Below are positions 6,185 to 6,524 of a DNA stretch of 6,524 nucleotides, in pieces (position 1 is the stretch's first letter; every line of letters begins with the position of its first letter). Source of the stretch: Chloroflexota bacterium (GTDB lineage Bacteria > Chloroflexota > Anaerolineae > Anaerolineales > DRMV01); assembly GCA_013153335.1 (NCBI GenBank), contig JAADEP010000068.1:1-6524 (forward strand), in the 5' to 3' direction. The notes under the pieces were generated by a model, which saw nothing but the letters and a program-made list of their open reading frames with translations, ran no database searches and was not told where the DNA came from. Made by a program: the position numbers and the translations under genes.

Positions 6185-6199
6185 TTTGCCTTGGGCAAA
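6185..6199 (-). other. Small hairpin in the lipoprotein gene leader
   Basis: TTTGCC/GGCAAA forms a perfect 6-bp stem with a 3-nt loop near the predicted 5' end of the lipoprotein mRNA, upstream of its ribosome binding site. It could stabilise the transcript end; it does not overlap the ribosome binding site. Its function is unknown. Confidence 0.3.
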
Positions 6200-6208
6200 T
6201 TTATCTCA

Positions 6209-6237
6209 ATCTTAACACGGGTCTTTAGCTCCGTCAA
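6209..6237 (-). promoter_or_regulatory. Sigma70-type promoter for the LysM lipoprotein gene
   Basis: On the minus strand: TTGACG (6232-6237; 5 of 6 to TTGACA), a 17-nt spacer, then TAAGAT (6209-6214; 4 of 6). Transcription would begin near 6202, giving a leader of about 45 nt that carries AGGAGG before the ATG. Position and spacing fit well. Confidence 0.7.
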
Positions 6238-6278
6238 GGTTGAGTCTGCTGCGGGTGCACGCAAATGTTGTAGAACGG

Positions 6279-6524
6279 TCACGTAGCGAGGGGGAGGCAA
6301 AGAGGGCTGTCGCCGTTGAGCAAGGCACAACGCGCCTTGAACACCGGCTCCCTCTTCCTCATTTTCCCATGGCGCAAGGCCTTCCAAAGCCGATTGAGAG
6401 CGTAGGTCGTGGCTTCTGGGGGCAAAATCCCGTGTTGGGCGAGCATCATCCGCTGCAGGCCGGATCTTGTTTTATCTCCCATTTCTACGAGATTTGCCTG
6501 CACCCTTTTCAATGGTAGAACGCG
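6279..6524 (-). CDS. Unrecognised open frame, possibly the 3' end of an upstream gene
   Basis: A frame open to the window edge ends in TGA at 6279, 41 nt before the lipoprotein gene's -35 box. If used, it encodes at least 81 residues with a basic, helix-prone centre (GLQRMMLAQHGILPPEATTY, then ALNRLWKALRHGKMRKREP). I do not recognise a family. A TTG at 6512 and an ATG at 6479 are the first possible starts inside the window, and neither has a Shine-Dalgarno. The first part uses A/T-ending codons unlike the neighbours. It may be a partial gene, a small protein or plain intergenic sequence. The stretch shows no other convincing feature. Confidence 0.25.
   Translation of the reverse strand, partial: RVLPLKRVQANLVEMGDKTRSGLQRMMLAQHGILPPEATTYALNRLWKALRHGKMRKREPVFKARCALLNGDSPLCLPLAT

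Noticed and set aside
6185..6205. Plus-strand terminator (hairpin followed by ATTTAT)
   Set aside because: No plus-strand gene ends nearby. The same hairpin is better read as part of the minus-strand lipoprotein leader.
6157..6387. Longer lipoprotein frame starting at 6387
   Set aside because: It would bury the signal peptide and lipobox 77 residues into the protein and would run through the promoter. The ATG at 6156 has AGGAGG and begins a textbook lipoprotein signal.

Overview
The window looks like a stretch of a GC-rich bacterial chromosome, most likely from a Chloroflexota lineage (Anaerolineae-like). That is an inference. It rests mainly on the lipoprotein, which carries a Thr/Pro-rich linker, an 'NATATA' patch and two cysteine-containing LysM modules, a layout I associate with that phylum, and on an NLPY-type PrmC. 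Every convincing gene lies on the minus strand, so transcription runs from high to low coordinates. I see no mobile element, CRISPR array, tRNA or rRNA.

In transcription order: (1) at 6279-6524, a weak, unrecognised open frame that may be the 3' end of an upstream gene; (2) at 5470-6156, a lipoprotein with two LysM modules, behind a good sigma70-type promoter (6209-6237) and followed by a strong hairpin terminator (5416-5447); (3) at 4842-5378, a Nudix hydrolase of the ADP-ribose pyrophosphatase type; (4) a separate promoter (4801-4829) and an approximately 100-nt leader that drive prfA (release factor 1, 3595-4695), which overlaps prmC (the methyltransferase that modifies release factors, 2733-3629) by 35 nt; (5) a 114-bp gap with a hairpin and an extended -10 element, then hisF (1830-2618); (6) 3 nt later, a short-chain dehydrogenase resembling DprE2 (1050-1826); and (7) 21 nt later, an FAD oxidase resembling DprE1 (1-1028), cut off by the window edge.

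Two functional pairs stand out. PrmC methylates the GGQ glutamine of RF1, so prfA-prmC puts enzyme and substrate in one transcript. The DprE1/DprE2-like pair would perform a two-step epimerisation of a lipid-linked ribose to arabinose, known best from mycobacterial cell-wall synthesis. Here it sits tightly behind hisF rather than in a recognisable glycan locus.

The most interesting non-coding signal is in the prfA leader. It holds a 15-codon ORF with its own AGGAGG, ending in UGA 4 nt before the prfA start. A segment of that ORF can base-pair with the prfA ribosome-binding region, which suggests translational coupling.
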